From: Ceratodon purpureus
Taxonomy: Eukaryota; Streptophyta; Bryopsida; Pseudoditrichales; Ditrichaceae
NCBI GenBank assembly: GCA_014871385.1
Contig: CM026423.1
Span: 6,858,967-6,922,966 of the forward strand
DNA: 64,000 nt
Reading direction: 5' to 3'
The notes under the pieces: model-generated
Seen by the model: the letters and a program-made list of their open reading frames with translations, nothing else
The model's database searches: none
What the model was told of the DNA's origin: nothing
In this document: positions 1-11,392 of the stretch, in pieces
Layout: every line of letters begins with the position of its first letter
Numbering within the stretch: position 1 is the first letter of the stretch
Translations under genes and position numbers: made by a program

Positions 1-1442
1 CATCATCTTTAACGCGGGCCACTGGTGGACTGAACATAAAATCTTTCGCCAGTAAGTACCCACTGTCTACTTGAACTTGTATTTTTCGCCTTTTAAAATT
101 TAATTTCATTCGAGGCATACAAATATAATTAATTAATCCGTCAATAGAACAATAGCCGAAGTACATAGATTCCACTGTATTCGCTGTCAATAGAACAATA
201 GCCGCTGTACGTGTACCTCTGTGTGCCCAACTGGCGCTGGTTTTTATGTTTCTTTCCTTTCTCGTGAACCGTTTTGTACTTTGATCTTTTGGGTTTGCAG
301 AGGAGATGCTAAAGACGTGTGTTGTGGATGTATGCTATGTACAGGGGTTGCCGGTTTCAGGAAGGCAATGACCTGAAGCTTGAATACGATGTACCAACGG
401 GTTTGGGAAAAGCATTGCGCACATGGGCCACTTGGTTGGAGAAACACCTGGATCCAAAGAAGAGTGAAGTGTTCTGGTTAAGTTTCCCCACCGTGCATTT
501 CAGGTAATCCCTCAGTCTTACCCAACAAAACTTCCCGTTTAGGTCATGATCTTAGAATAATTTCCCTTTCAAACCAATAATCCATGACTCTATTTTGATC
601 CAACAATTCATGACTCTAATACGAAGAAACAATTAGCAGCTCCATTTTCATCGTCAAGTACAAAACTGACCGTCACCTCTTAACTTATTGCATAACTGAA
701 CCCGTTCTGATAAGTGAGGGCCACATTTCATAATTTTATTTACTTTAATCAACTTACAGCGCGCAGTCACTATTTCAAGAAAGAATTGTTTCAAAAATGT
801 AAAAACAAAAACAAAAAACAAATTCTTCTCTTCACATTTAGCACCTAACTATTTGATGTAAACGCTCTGTGCTCTCCACTCCCTCAAACACACGTAACTC
901 ACCTACTTTATGAAAAATGAGTGTAGGCTCCACTATCCTCAAGTGATCATCTTGTTTGGTTCTCCCCCTTTCCTCCCCCAATTTTAACAGGACTTGGTCC
1001 ACTTGTCCCAGATTACGTGTAGTCTTTTGTCTGAATCTTCTATGCCAACTCAATTCTTGTCTGGACCCATTGCAGGGGTGGGACATGGAACCACGGAGGC
1101 CACTGTCACCAAGAGCACCGCCCTCTGACCGAAGAGGAAGTCAGAGCCGAGTGGCAGACCCCATGGATGAACCAAATAGTACTGGACGAATTCATGTCCA
1201 GGATAAAGAAGAAGCTGGACTCTATCACCTACTTGGACATCACCACAGCAACTAACTACAGGTCTGATGGCCACGGGGCGTTGTACACTTGGGACACCAA
1301 GAAATTTGGTCTGAAGCCCCGGAATCGGCAGGACTGCAGCCATTTTTGCTTACCTGGGGTGCCAGACGCATGGAACGAGCTCATTCTAGCAAGTTTGTTT
1401 GCCAAGGGGAAGCGCACTTGGGCTCAACCTGTAAGATTATAA
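1..1442 (+). CDS. Trichome-birefringence-like (TBL/PC-esterase) polysaccharide O-acetyltransferase, C-terminal part
   Basis: Golgi enzymes of this family move acetyl groups onto cell-wall polysaccharides. Only the 3' end is in the window. Exons read 1-51, 345-503 and 1076-1442, all with GT-AG introns in compatible phase. The spliced protein opens with FNAGHWWTEHK, the family's GHWW block, continues with a KALRTWATWLEKHLDP segment and HFRGGTWNHGGHC across the second intron, and ends with DCSHFCLPGVPDAWNELI. The last block holds the DxxH motif (Asp and His of the catalytic triad in TBL proteins). A frame-shifted reading around 301-344 is avoided by the acceptor at 343-344. The stop TAA is at 1440-1442. 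The GDS-bearing N-terminal half lies outside. The polysaccharide acetylated cannot be told from this part. Confidence 0.88.
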
Positions 1443-1817
1443 AATTTGATTCAAAAAGATTAGTGATCTCGATTAGTTCAATATTTATATTTTGCAATGC
1501 CAAAGTTGTATAATTGCTGCGTGAATTTTGACACTTCACGCGAGATTTCACAGCAACTTAGTTGTAGGCCACTGGTGCAGACTTCAAAAGTTTGTGATGT
1601 GGAATAGAGTCAAACCTGTACATATCATGATTTTTCAATAATTGGTATGTTGGCTGGAGATGAGCAAGTTTATCTTCGAAGATGGGTATTTTGAACGATT
1701 CGAAATGAACTCTTTAAGGAAATCAATAGCTCGGAAAGAGAATTTAATACGTTTTTGTACAATCTGATGGGTTATTAAAAAAACCGTTCACCAGAGAATA
1801 ATACCAGAAGCAGATGA
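1443..1817. other. Convergent intergenic spacer
   Basis: Short spacer between the ends of two convergent genes, expected to hold both 3' UTRs. I see no further gene or repeat. Confidence 0.5.
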
Positions 1818-3096
1818 TCAAGCTCTCTTTCGCAGGTTCTGGTCATAGAGTTTGCCCATCTTCAATCGCCATAGCAACACAATTACCACTACCAACACTA
1901 CAAGGACAATTAGCAGCGTTGGATGGTTGTTTTCCATGACCTCCGATGGGAATCTGATCTCCTGTAGCTCGAATTCTTCCCTTGTTCGATTTGCAAACAT
2001 ATCCGCAAGATGAGCATGCACGATGAAGGTTGATTGTCCCTTCAAGGCGGCTCCTGTGGAGTAGTCCGAAGGGTTAAGCGGGATAGCATCAACGATATTT
2101 GCGTCGATCCAATTGCTGGTGCTGCGCACGAGCCACACCTTCCTGCTGGAGACGACCACGAGAGCGCCGTCGTCACGAAGCACCATGCCATCGGCCCCTG
2201 GAAGCCTCTCCTCCATGGCCACCAAGTGGACGCTCCGATCGTCCACATCTACTCGGAACAATGCTCCTGAGTTCGTTTGCACGGCAAGGAGGTACTTATT
2301 TTGGTCGTGCACTATTCCATTGAAGCTACACCACGGGGCTTCAAAGAGAGATGGCTGAGAGGTGAAACTCTCGTCCTTCACGAACACGGATGGTGTCCCT
2401 TCTTCTGTCACCTTCCAGAGAAAACTGCCTCGGCAATTCGTGACGTAGGCGTTCCCTGTTTTGAAGTCCACAGCCACGTCGTTGGCACATGATAGCTCCC
2501 CTGCCATGTCCGTGACCAGATTCAAGCTCACATATTACTGCTTTCTACAATGAATCCATCGGTCTACCCTAACATAATCAGGACAGAATTAGCTTAAGCA
2601 AGCATTTGCAAATCAACATCCTGTTATCTCAGTTCTCAAAAACCAGAAGGTCAACACACAACAGAAAGGAGAAGTTCGAACCTTCAACGACACCCACGTT
2701 ATCCAACCGAGCGAAGAACAGCCTCCTCCCAGTATCCAAATCGTAGGCGGCAACTCCACCAAAACGCCACCCAACAAGATCTTGCAATGCATGGACGACT
2801 CGATTACGCCGGCTATCAACTATCATACCCCCTGAAGCCACCTTCCCTGCCAACTCCTCGTCCCGCACAAACTCCTTCACGGTATCACTGCCAGTGTCTA
2901 ACTCCGAAATCGTCCCCTTCGCAGCTGAGCTTAACAACATGCGGTCGTGAACTGGGTCCCAATCAAAGCTCTCCGGGAAAAGATTCAACGCTTTGAACTT
3001 AAGACTACCTCCGTTCACGTCTCTCACATACCACTCCAGGTGCAGAAACAGAACACAACAGCCTACCATCAACCTCCCAAGTGTCATCATCGCCAA
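1818..3096 (-). CDS. Membrane-anchored SMP-30/gluconolactonase-like (NHL/SGL-type) beta-propeller protein
   Basis: Two exons, 3096-2682 and 2500-1818, give a protein of about 365 residues. The acceptor after GGCAG at 2501 is chosen because it keeps frame and joins GVVEG to ELSCANDVAVDF. An upstream acceptor candidate (TGTGAG) is out of phase. Residues 4-20 are hydrophobic and look like a signal peptide. The middle carries SMP-30/strictosidine-synthase-like propeller patterns (SFDWDPVHDRMLLSS, NDVAVDFKTGNAYVTN, GADGMVLRDDGALVVVSS). Near the C-terminus, residues about 334-349 form one strong transmembrane helix followed by a short basic tail (LRKRA). This matches plant proteins annotated as calcium-dependent phosphotriesterase superfamily or NHL-domain proteins. 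Substrate and reaction are unknown. Most of it should face the secretory lumen or apoplast. Confidence 0.8.
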
Positions 3097-4229
3097 TCAC
3101 TCTTCACTAACTTTGAACACTGAACGATCAACTATCTAAGATAGTCTAGATTTAAGATTTTATTAACTGCAGACCTTTGTTGGGACAACGTCGTAGGTCA
3201 AATTTAGTCCAGATTTCAGAAACTAAAACCCAGATACTACGCTAAGCGCAAAGACTTGTACCCAGTTCTTATGGATACCAAGCAGATATGACGATGGAGA
3301 AACCCTATGAACTCGGCCTCTTTCTGACGAAAACTAAGAGACAAAGGGGGGCACATTATAACCAAAAGAAAAGGCCAGAAACGAGCCACACTGAGGTGAA
3401 GTTCGGTGCAATGTGACCTGTGCTCATCATGCTAGCGTACAGTCTGAAAGAACTCATTGTGTACAACAGTTTAGGTTACCGCTACAAACCGAACAGCCAT
3501 AAACAATTTAATTAAATAACAACTGTGATGTAAGTAGCAACCAGTAAATATCATATCTCTAATTTATTTCATCCGCACTCCAACCACAGATAGTTCACTA
3601 AGAAATAACTGGAGGGGCAGAAATCATAATCAATTGACCGAGTAAAAAAACGTCCGAGAAAAAATAGCGGGCTTGTGGTGATTAGAATCGTAGCTTAGGG
3701 TTGTTTGCAGGAAATGACTGGAAAACAGCTTTGTCAAACACGACCACGTTGCAACCATCTTCAACTTGACCATACCAAATCACACACACCCAGCGTAGCA
3801 AGGATAAGTTCTACAGCATCCATGGGTTACAAACTTAAGTAAAAACTTGGCATTTACACTTGACGTAACCGAGGACCAAAAGTAATGAAGCAATCAATCT
3901 GAATAAATTCATTGGCGAATAGGCCTAGGAAATCAGATCAAGGTCTCCTGCCCTAGATAAGCTTATGGCTGTAGCCAGCTAATACTTTGTCCTCGATTTC
4001 TAACAAGGCAATGAACTGGTCGTTCAATACAACAGTCCGGAATATCGGAAAATTTCCTCGTAGAGTACTCTTCTAAGTAAAATAATCAGGTGATGCCTCA
4101 TCTGACTAAATCCAACCTGGAAACTCTGCCATGGCTTCACGCCTATGCTTCTCAACACAGACATATAAAAATTCAACTAAGTGCCTGACACACACAAAGA
4201 ACTTGCACGCACCATTAACAACCGCAGTC
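3097..4229. other. Intergenic, 5' flank of propeller gene and 3' flank of EF2
   Basis: No convincing ORF. The part next to 4229 is probably the 3' UTR of the EF2 gene on the minus strand, and the part next to 3097 is the promoter/5' UTR of the propeller gene. No repeat was recognised. Confidence 0.5.
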
Positions 4230-7200
4230 TTACAACTTGTCCTCAAACTCCGACAACGGGGTCATCTGCTCCTTCAGTCCCTTGCGCTTCCTGATGTCCG
4301 TCACGATGTTCGCTGACTGTGTTGCGGCTTCCAGGGGGTCGCTGTTCAACATCTCCCAGTGATCGAACACACACTGTGGGAACGCCTGTCCCGAGGTCGC
4401 AGCACGCAACGTTCCGGAGAAACCGAAAGACTCGATGACGGGCAGGTACGCCTTGATGTTGTACAGCGGCGTTCCGGGCCTCTGCACCTCCTCGAACACG
4501 TGCCCACGCTTCTGGTTCAGCACTCCGTAGATTCCTCCCAACGCACCCTCGGGGGCCTGGATCTCCACCAGGTACACCGGCTCCAACAGACGGGGCTTCG
4601 CCGTCAGCTGCGCCGCGTACATCACACGCCGAGCAGTCGGGATGATCTGCCCTCCTCCACGATGGATGGCATCTGTGTGCAGCACCACGTCGCACACCTC
4701 GAATGCGATACCGCGCATATTCTCCTCCGCCAACGCACCCTCCTTCGTCGCCCACTGGAACGCGGCCACCACCGAGTCCTTGATTTCGTTCAGGTACTGC
4801 ACTCCCTTACACATGTCCACCACCATGTTGGGTCCCGTCGTCTCGGGTCCGAAACACCAGATCTTCTTCGCCAAGTCCTTGTCCCATCCGAACTCCTGCG
4901 ACAGGATCACGCTCCGCACCTTCGGATCGTCCCTGGGCCCGATCCTTCCCTCGTCGATCGCCTCCGGCAGACCCTCCTCCAGGGGACGTGCCTCGAAGTA
5001 CAGCCTGTTGTGCTTGTTCGGGGACTTGCTCATCACCGTCCTCACCGACTTGTCCAACACCGTCTCACGGAACGACACCACCGGGTCCGACACCACGATC
5101 TCCGCACCTCCCATGAAGTCGTCCTGCAGATCCTTCAGACAGATCTCCAGATGCAACTCTCCGGCACCGGCGATGATGTGCTCACCGCTCTCCTCGATCA
5201 TACACAACACCATGGGGTCCGACTTCGCCAGACGCTTCAGCCCCTCCACCAGCTTCGGCAGATCCGACGCGTGCTTGCACTGCACCGCCACACGCACCAC
5301 AGGGGACACCGAGAACTTCATCGCCCGGATCGGGTGGGCGTCCACCTCCTTCTCTCCGGTCAGGGTCGCGTTCTTCGTGATGAACTGGTCCAGCCCAACC
5401 ATCGCCACCGTGTTACCGCAAGGCACATCCTCCACGGACTCCTGCCTCCTTCCCATCCAGATCACGGTCCTCTGCACCGACTTCGTGTACAGGTCCTTCT
5501 TCTGCCCAGGCACGTAGTTCGGGCCCATGATGCGCACTTTCATTCCGGTCGCCACCTTTCCGGCGAACACACGCCCGAAAGCAAAGAACCGACCCTTGTC
5601 GGACGCGGGAATCATCTTCGACACGTACAGCATCAGGGGGCCGTTCGGGTCACAGTTCCTGATCGCGTTCGCGTACTGGTCGTCCAACGGACCCTCGTAC
5701 AAGTTCTCCACCCTGTACCTCTGGGCCGTAGCCGGAGAGGGCAGGTGGAAGATCATCATCTCCAACAGCGCGCTGGCAGCGGGCAACCACGCCTGCATCG
5801 TCCTCTTCATCAGAGCCTTTCCGACCAAGTCCTTCTCGTCGGCCTTCAGACCGCAGTTCAGCTTTGCCAACATCGGCCACAGCTTGTCCTTCTGGTCGTT
5901 CATGCAGATGTTAATCACCTGCTTGATCGGGTTGTACACGAACTGCACGAAACCACGCTGGCAGGTCGCCGACCCGGTGTTCTTGCTCGTCCACTTCTTC
6001 GTCGCGGGGTCAAAGAAGTTCTCGCCCCACAGCCTCTCCATCATCTTCTTCTCGTCCACGCCGAACTTGCCAGCGTACATCTTGGCGAAGTTCGTCAGGG
6101 TGAAAGCCCACCCGTGGAGACCGGCGGAGAAAGCCACCGTTCCCTTCTCGGGATACACCTGCACGTCTCCCAAAAGCGCGTCCTCGTACGTCGCCATGAT
6201 CACATTCGCGCTCTCAATCACACGCTGGAAGGTCTGGTAAGCCTCCTCACCATCCACCTGCAACTCCAAAAAGCACCTGTCCATCTTGTTCACCGTCAAC
6301 ACGGGCCTGATCCTCTCTCCAAGGGCCTGACGAAGCACGGTCTCGGTCTGCACGCACACTCCCTCGATACAATCCACCACCACCAACGCTCCATCGGTGA
6401 TACGGAGAGCAGCAGTCACCTCAGACGAGAAGTCGACGTGCCCGGGGGAATCGATCAGGTTGATCAAGTAGTCGTGTCCGTCCTTCTCACCGTGGTAGTC
6501 CTTGAGGGACTCCTGGGACATCTCGTAGTACAACGAGATTCCGGTCGACTTGATGGTAATACCACGCTCGGCCTCATCGGTACGGGTGTCAGTAAGACGC
6601 ACATCTCCGGCGGTCTCCTGGGCGATAATTCCAGCAGCGGCCACAAGAGAATCCGTCAATGTCGACTTTCCTGCAACACGGAAGAAAACAAATTAGTCTT
6701 CAGCAATTACTCAAACACACATGTTCTACAATGAGAGAAGGTTATTCACCCGAACATGAGATAGACCAGTTCCCAATTCCCACCAAAATATCCGGAAACT
6801 ACTAAGCACGGATAGATTTAGTTCTAAAGCAGACATTGAGAAGCCCTATCAGACCTCTATCACAATGCAATGAATAGATACATTTTCGTGACATCTGTCA
6901 CCAAAGCAATATTCTTAACAGATGGGTATTACGACGTCACAGGCTGAGAAGTTGCTACTAAGACCCAGAATCTTATCTCGTTGAAAATTTGTGAATTATC
7001 GCCAAACAACGTAGCGAGATTGCTGCAAACTCCAGACGACCTAAACCGCAATTCTACACATCCCGAGTGAGGAATACAGAACATACCGTGATCCACATGG
7101 GCAATAACGGACATGTTCCTGATGTTGTGCTTCTTGTCCATGATAGCACGGAGCTCATCAGCTGAAAACTTCACCTGTAGACACACATCCACACACCACC

Positions 7201-7434
7201 ACAACCATCAGCCCACATCCCAAAACCCCATCCCAAAACACAACCACCGCCCCCAAAACACCACAACCCCAACAGCCACCAAGTCACCAAAACCACATCT
7301 CACGACCATAATCCCTGCCACCAAAACCCCAGCTGCACCAAACCCCACACACAACTCTATGACCTAAAAACTTCTTCACGAATTCTTCACGGAATGGGAC
7401 CAGACAAAGAGGAGCAGGAAACTTGACGTACCAT
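4230..7434 (-). CDS. EF2: Elongation factor 2, left copy
   Basis: Cytosolic GTPase that translocates the ribosome during elongation. Exons run 7434-7432 (ATG only), 7174-7087 and 6670-4230, encoding 843 residues, the usual plant length. Visible GTPase motifs are AHVDHGKS (26-33), the RGITIKST switch region, DSPGH (from 104) and NKMD (158-161). The diphthamide site is the His in DAIHRGGGQ (about residue 700). Codons are strongly G/C-ending, unlike the AT-rich surroundings, as expected for a highly expressed gene, and this opens a long spurious frame on the other strand. The protein reads the same as the second EF2 at 49.9-53.1 kb, and the two genes point away from each other. The first intron directly follows the start codon. 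Identity is certain; whether both copies are expressed cannot be seen. Confidence 0.98.
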
Positions 7435-7797
7435 GGTGGCGAGCTGGGGATGTCCACGCCCACCGGGCAAAGAGAGGGAGCGAGGGAAGGGGGAGAAGCG
7501 AGAGGAGCTGTGAGCGAGAGAGAGCAGGGCGCTCTTCGCTAGTTGCTAAAGGGCTCTTCTCGCCACCGCCCTCTCCAGTATATGAGAGACGAAGTTCTTT
7601 AGAGGCCTTTTGGACGGCCGGGATCTGGTTTCAAGGCGATCGGACGGCGGGGGTGGGGATGGAAGTTAGGGCTTGGGGTGTGGGGATCGGAGTCGTGGAC
7701 GGTTTCCGGGGTTCTTTCTTCGTCGCCTTTCACTTTTTTGGCGCAGAGTTTGCTTTGAATTTTGGTGGATGGGCTCGAGCTCTTGACTGATAGATGT
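7435..7797 (-). promoter_or_regulatory. Conserved 5' flank of EF2, left copy
   Basis: This stretch aligns almost base for base with 49523-49908, upstream of the other EF2, in inverted orientation. It includes a CATATACTGGAGAGGGCGG segment, a CT-rich leader and the start context CGCCACCATGG. The conservation marks the shared core promoter and 5' UTR, although recent duplication or gene conversion explains it as well as selection. TATA box and start site were not assigned. Confidence 0.6.
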
Positions 7798-7899
7798 GTA
7801 GCTTAAAATGTGTGATTTTGTCTAAATGTACGGTGGACTTACATGTAAATCCTGTTTGTGTAACACCCCCACGATTGAACCGAGGTCCGTTTATAAACC

Positions 7900-8290
7900 A
7901 AAGGTTGAGTTGTATCAAGCACAGATGGCTTCTTTTCATTTTTAAACCAAATTTTGTAAATTCTCTCACCATTTACAACTTACTCTACGTACTTGTCTCC
8001 TGGACTATGGGGAACAATTAAAGGATCTCACTAACATAGAGTAATTTTTCCTACTCCATAGTCATTGTGTTTAAAAGTACCAATTTAAGGTCCTTTGTGG
8101 TACCCGTACTTTATAATACACTAAATTCCACAAAAAAAGAGTTAAGACAAAATCTAATCACACTATATTGGAACTTAGAAACTCATACAAAGAATACTAT
8201 AAGAATACGGAAATCCCATGGAGAACATCACAAGGAGTCCTCTTCATTTTATTGTAATATTGTATGGTGACAAAGTGAAGTTTATATTTT
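7900..8290. repeat. Diverged inverted-duplication arm, left
   Basis: Reading the complement of 48450-48050 gives the same order of short matches as here: TGGCTTCTTTTCATTT, TACTCCA(T/C)AG, TACCAATTTAA or close, GGAACTT-GAAACTC, GAATA-TATA-GAAT and a final AAAGTGAAG. Identity is clearly lower than in the EF2 genes. It shows the EF2 inverted duplication once extended well upstream of the genes. Confidence 0.65.
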
Positions 8291-9452
8291 AAGAGAAGAG
8301 AACTCCAATTTCTCTTTGTAAAAATATTGCCATGAATTATTGAAATATTCAATACATGTCCATTCAATCTACAATAATTATTCCTACAAAAATCTTTTTG
8401 GATATTGTTTATTAGAAATGATTTATTGTACACTATACAACAGTGCCTTAATTTTCATATTAAACCATGTTGTTTATTAGAAGTGATTTATTATTCAGTA
8501 AACAATAGTGTCTTAATTTTTATGCTAAACCATATACTTCAATTTTTAAGGAAAGAAAGTAAATCCAATACAAGTGATGAATAGCATGTTTACACTAGAT
8601 TAATCATAAATAAAAAAATGTTTAGAGAATGATGATGAAGCAATAAATGTCTTTACAAGTACCATTTGTTTTGTAAAAAGAAAAATGCATTTTAAGTTCA
8701 TTGTGTGCAAAATTCTTAGAAAGCCTTATTTAAATATTTTATTAAAACATTTTATTATTGTAAAGTTGCTTTTGTATAATTTGAAATTCTTTAGACCTTC
8801 TATATGGATCACTAAACAAAACATTTGTCTTACATCACAATGTATATTTTTGTAAACTATACATTTCAAACAATATTCATTTTTTGTTCTCCCTAATTAT
8901 AAAATTCTTGATAACTAAAAAAATCAAAAATTTAATCTTGAATTTTCAAAAGCATGCAATTTTCTTTGAAGTTAATATATAATATGGTCAATTCAAAAAA
9001 ATTACAATTTTTATTGCTTTTAATTCATTTAATTTTAACTTCCACAACAACACATATAATTTTGTAAAGATTATTAGTCTAGCATGTGCCATTGATTAGA
9101 AATGTACTGTATCATCAAAAAATTGCGCTTCAATTATCATTAGATAAATTTAAATGAACCTTCTAATATAACAAATTTCTAAATGCTTTTCCAAGATGAG
9201 TAACGTTTTCCACCGTTTTTTTTAAAATGATAATTTTTTCTTTATCTATATTTTTTTTACTTTTTGAAAAATTTCAAAATTTAATTTTGATATATTTTGA
9301 ATTAAATCTTTTATTTATTTTTAATTTATTTTAATTTTTAATTTTTTTTAATTTTTAAATCTTGAATTCTATGATTCAATAATTTTGAATAATTTAACTT
9401 AAAAATAAAATGACATTTAAAAAAAATAAAAATAAAACATTGAAAAAATTGG

Positions 9453-9570
<118 letters not shown>

Positions 9571-10295
9571 TTTGAATGGATTGCCTCTAATTTTTGCACA
9601 TTCTTGAACATACAATGATTGCCTAGAATGACAAACTTTCGCACTTCAATTTTTAGGTTAAGCAAACATCATTTGATTTTCAAGTATAGTACGAGTCGCG
9701 AAGGGACCAAATTCTCTACCTTATGGTATATATAAATGTAAACTGAGCTTCTCAATTGCAAACAAAATTTCAGATCACTTCTATGTAAACATATACCAAA
9801 TTGTTTGTCATTATTCATTCTTAGGTAACGAAGCATTACGCAAAAAATGTTATGTATAATGCTTTTGCATGGCTTTAAGTTCTCTAAACATCATTATATG
9901 TTTCATACATCAAAGATTTTGATGGAGTTTCCATAAATACCTACAATAAAGGTGATTAAAGTGACTAGATTTTCCTCATTGTGGTTGTCCGTTCAAGGTC
10001 CTTCACTTCTCCATTTGATGCCAATTGAATGGTCACTCCCGTCATGAAGTCGACAGATTTTGCAACTAGGTGTCTTAGAATTGGAGCCTCAATTAGTTGG
10101 AAGTTAACTTTGAAATATCAACAAAAAATTACATCAAATATTTTGTTTTGCATTTTTTAAAATTAAATCATGAAATAACTCATAGAAATGAATATTATTG
10201 TACAAATCAATAATGTTAAAAAAATTTGTATTCCACTTTATAGCATCAATATACAAAAGATTATTGAATTGCGCTTTTAATATAGATACATGTTT

Positions 10296-10373
10296 GAAAA
10301 TCCAATGTAAAACACTTTAAAGCACTAATAAATTAATGAGATTCATGTAGTTTTATATTAATTTTAATGAATA

Positions 10374-10435
<62 letters not shown>

Positions 10436-10679
10436 CTAACTATACATTTATAAATATATTTTAAATTCAATTTAAACCACCAAAAGAAATTTAAATGAAA
10501 AAAAATGTGGATTTAAATAAATGAATCGGTATTAGAATTTTAATGAATCCATTTTTATAAATTTTTACATTTTTAAATCATAATTTTTTATTAAATTATA
10601 TTATTCAAAAAATACAACGGCTTAGGTAGATCAAATATTTTGGAATCTTATTTCATTTATAGTAATATATAGAAATAGT
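10296..10679. repeat. AT-rich direct repeat, copy A, with (TA)29
   Basis: Begins near CCAATGTAAAACACTTTAAA and runs through a (TA)29 tract (10377-10434) to TAGTAATATATAGAAATA. Copy B at 11046-11392 matches it closely apart from the TA tract length. The pair flanks the gene fragment at 10680-11043. Confidence 0.85.
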
Positions 10680-11043
10680 AATGGAAAAATGAAAGATTGT
10701 TTTGAGGCTTAAACCCTAAACATGCACATGCACCCTAAACCCAAATGTTTCAGCCAGGACATGGAGCCTACATCCTGCACGCCAATCAACAAAATCCGTT
10801 GGGAAGAGCCGCTTTCAGAGCCGCATAATGCTCGATCACCTTCACTTCTCTCGCCCGCGAGATACGAAGATAACTCCCAAAATCTTGAATGTAGCGCTGA
10901 GCTGTCGCCACGTGCTCATCCAACAACTTCAAACTTCCGAAATGTTTCTGGTGATTGCGATCGAGAATCACCAGGCGGCAGAAGTCTTTGAAGTCATGAA
11001 CTTCTCGAGCAAAAACCTACGCTTCAATCTGCACAAAACATCC
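10680..11043 (-). pseudogene. Duplicated last-exon fragment of the coiled-coil gene at 18.4-19.2 kb
   Basis: About 364 bases match 18332-18723 closely. On the minus strand it reads the last exon of that gene (ILDRNHQKHFGSLKLLDE ... SYLRISRAREVKVIEHYAA ... ALPNGFC) to the same stop, and a little of the preceding intron (TTTTGTGCAG acceptor kept). The first exon is absent, so it cannot make the whole protein. It lacks the 30-bp internal duplication of the 18-kb copy. Homology ends abruptly at AATGGAAAAATG on one side and ACATCCAAA on the other. Confidence 0.85.
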
Positions 11044-11045
11044 AA

Positions 11046-11392
11046 AGTCCAATGTAGAACATTTTGAAGCACTAATAAACTAATGAGATTCATGTAGTTT
11101 TATATTAATTTAAATAAATAAACTGTTATATATATATATATATAAAACTAACTATACATATTATAAATATATTTTAAATTCAATTTAAACCACCAAAAGA
11201 AATTTAAATGAAAAAAATGTGGATTTAAATAAATGAATCGATATTAGAATTTTAATGAATCAATTTTTATAAATTTTTACATTTTTAAATCATAATTTTT
11301 TATTAAATTATATTATTCAAAAAATACAACAACTTAAGTAGATCAAATATTTTGAAATCTAATTTCATTTATAGTAATATATATAAATATTT
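11046..11392. repeat. AT-rich direct repeat, copy B, with (TA)9
   Basis: Second copy of the unit at 10296-10679, same orientation. The TA tract is only 9 repeats (11127-11144). The rest, including AACCACCAAAAGAAATTTAA and ATTAAATTATATTATTC, is nearly the same. Confidence 0.85.

Noticed and set aside
2507..2531. Alternative upstream acceptor for exon 2 of the propeller gene
   Set aside because: Out of phase with the exon 1 donor at 2681; the acceptor at 2501 keeps frame.
4359..6734. 791-codon open frame opposite the left EF2, and its twin at 50606-52978
   Set aside because: His/Arg/Leu-rich translation created by the strong G/C third-position bias of EF2 on the other strand. No family pattern.
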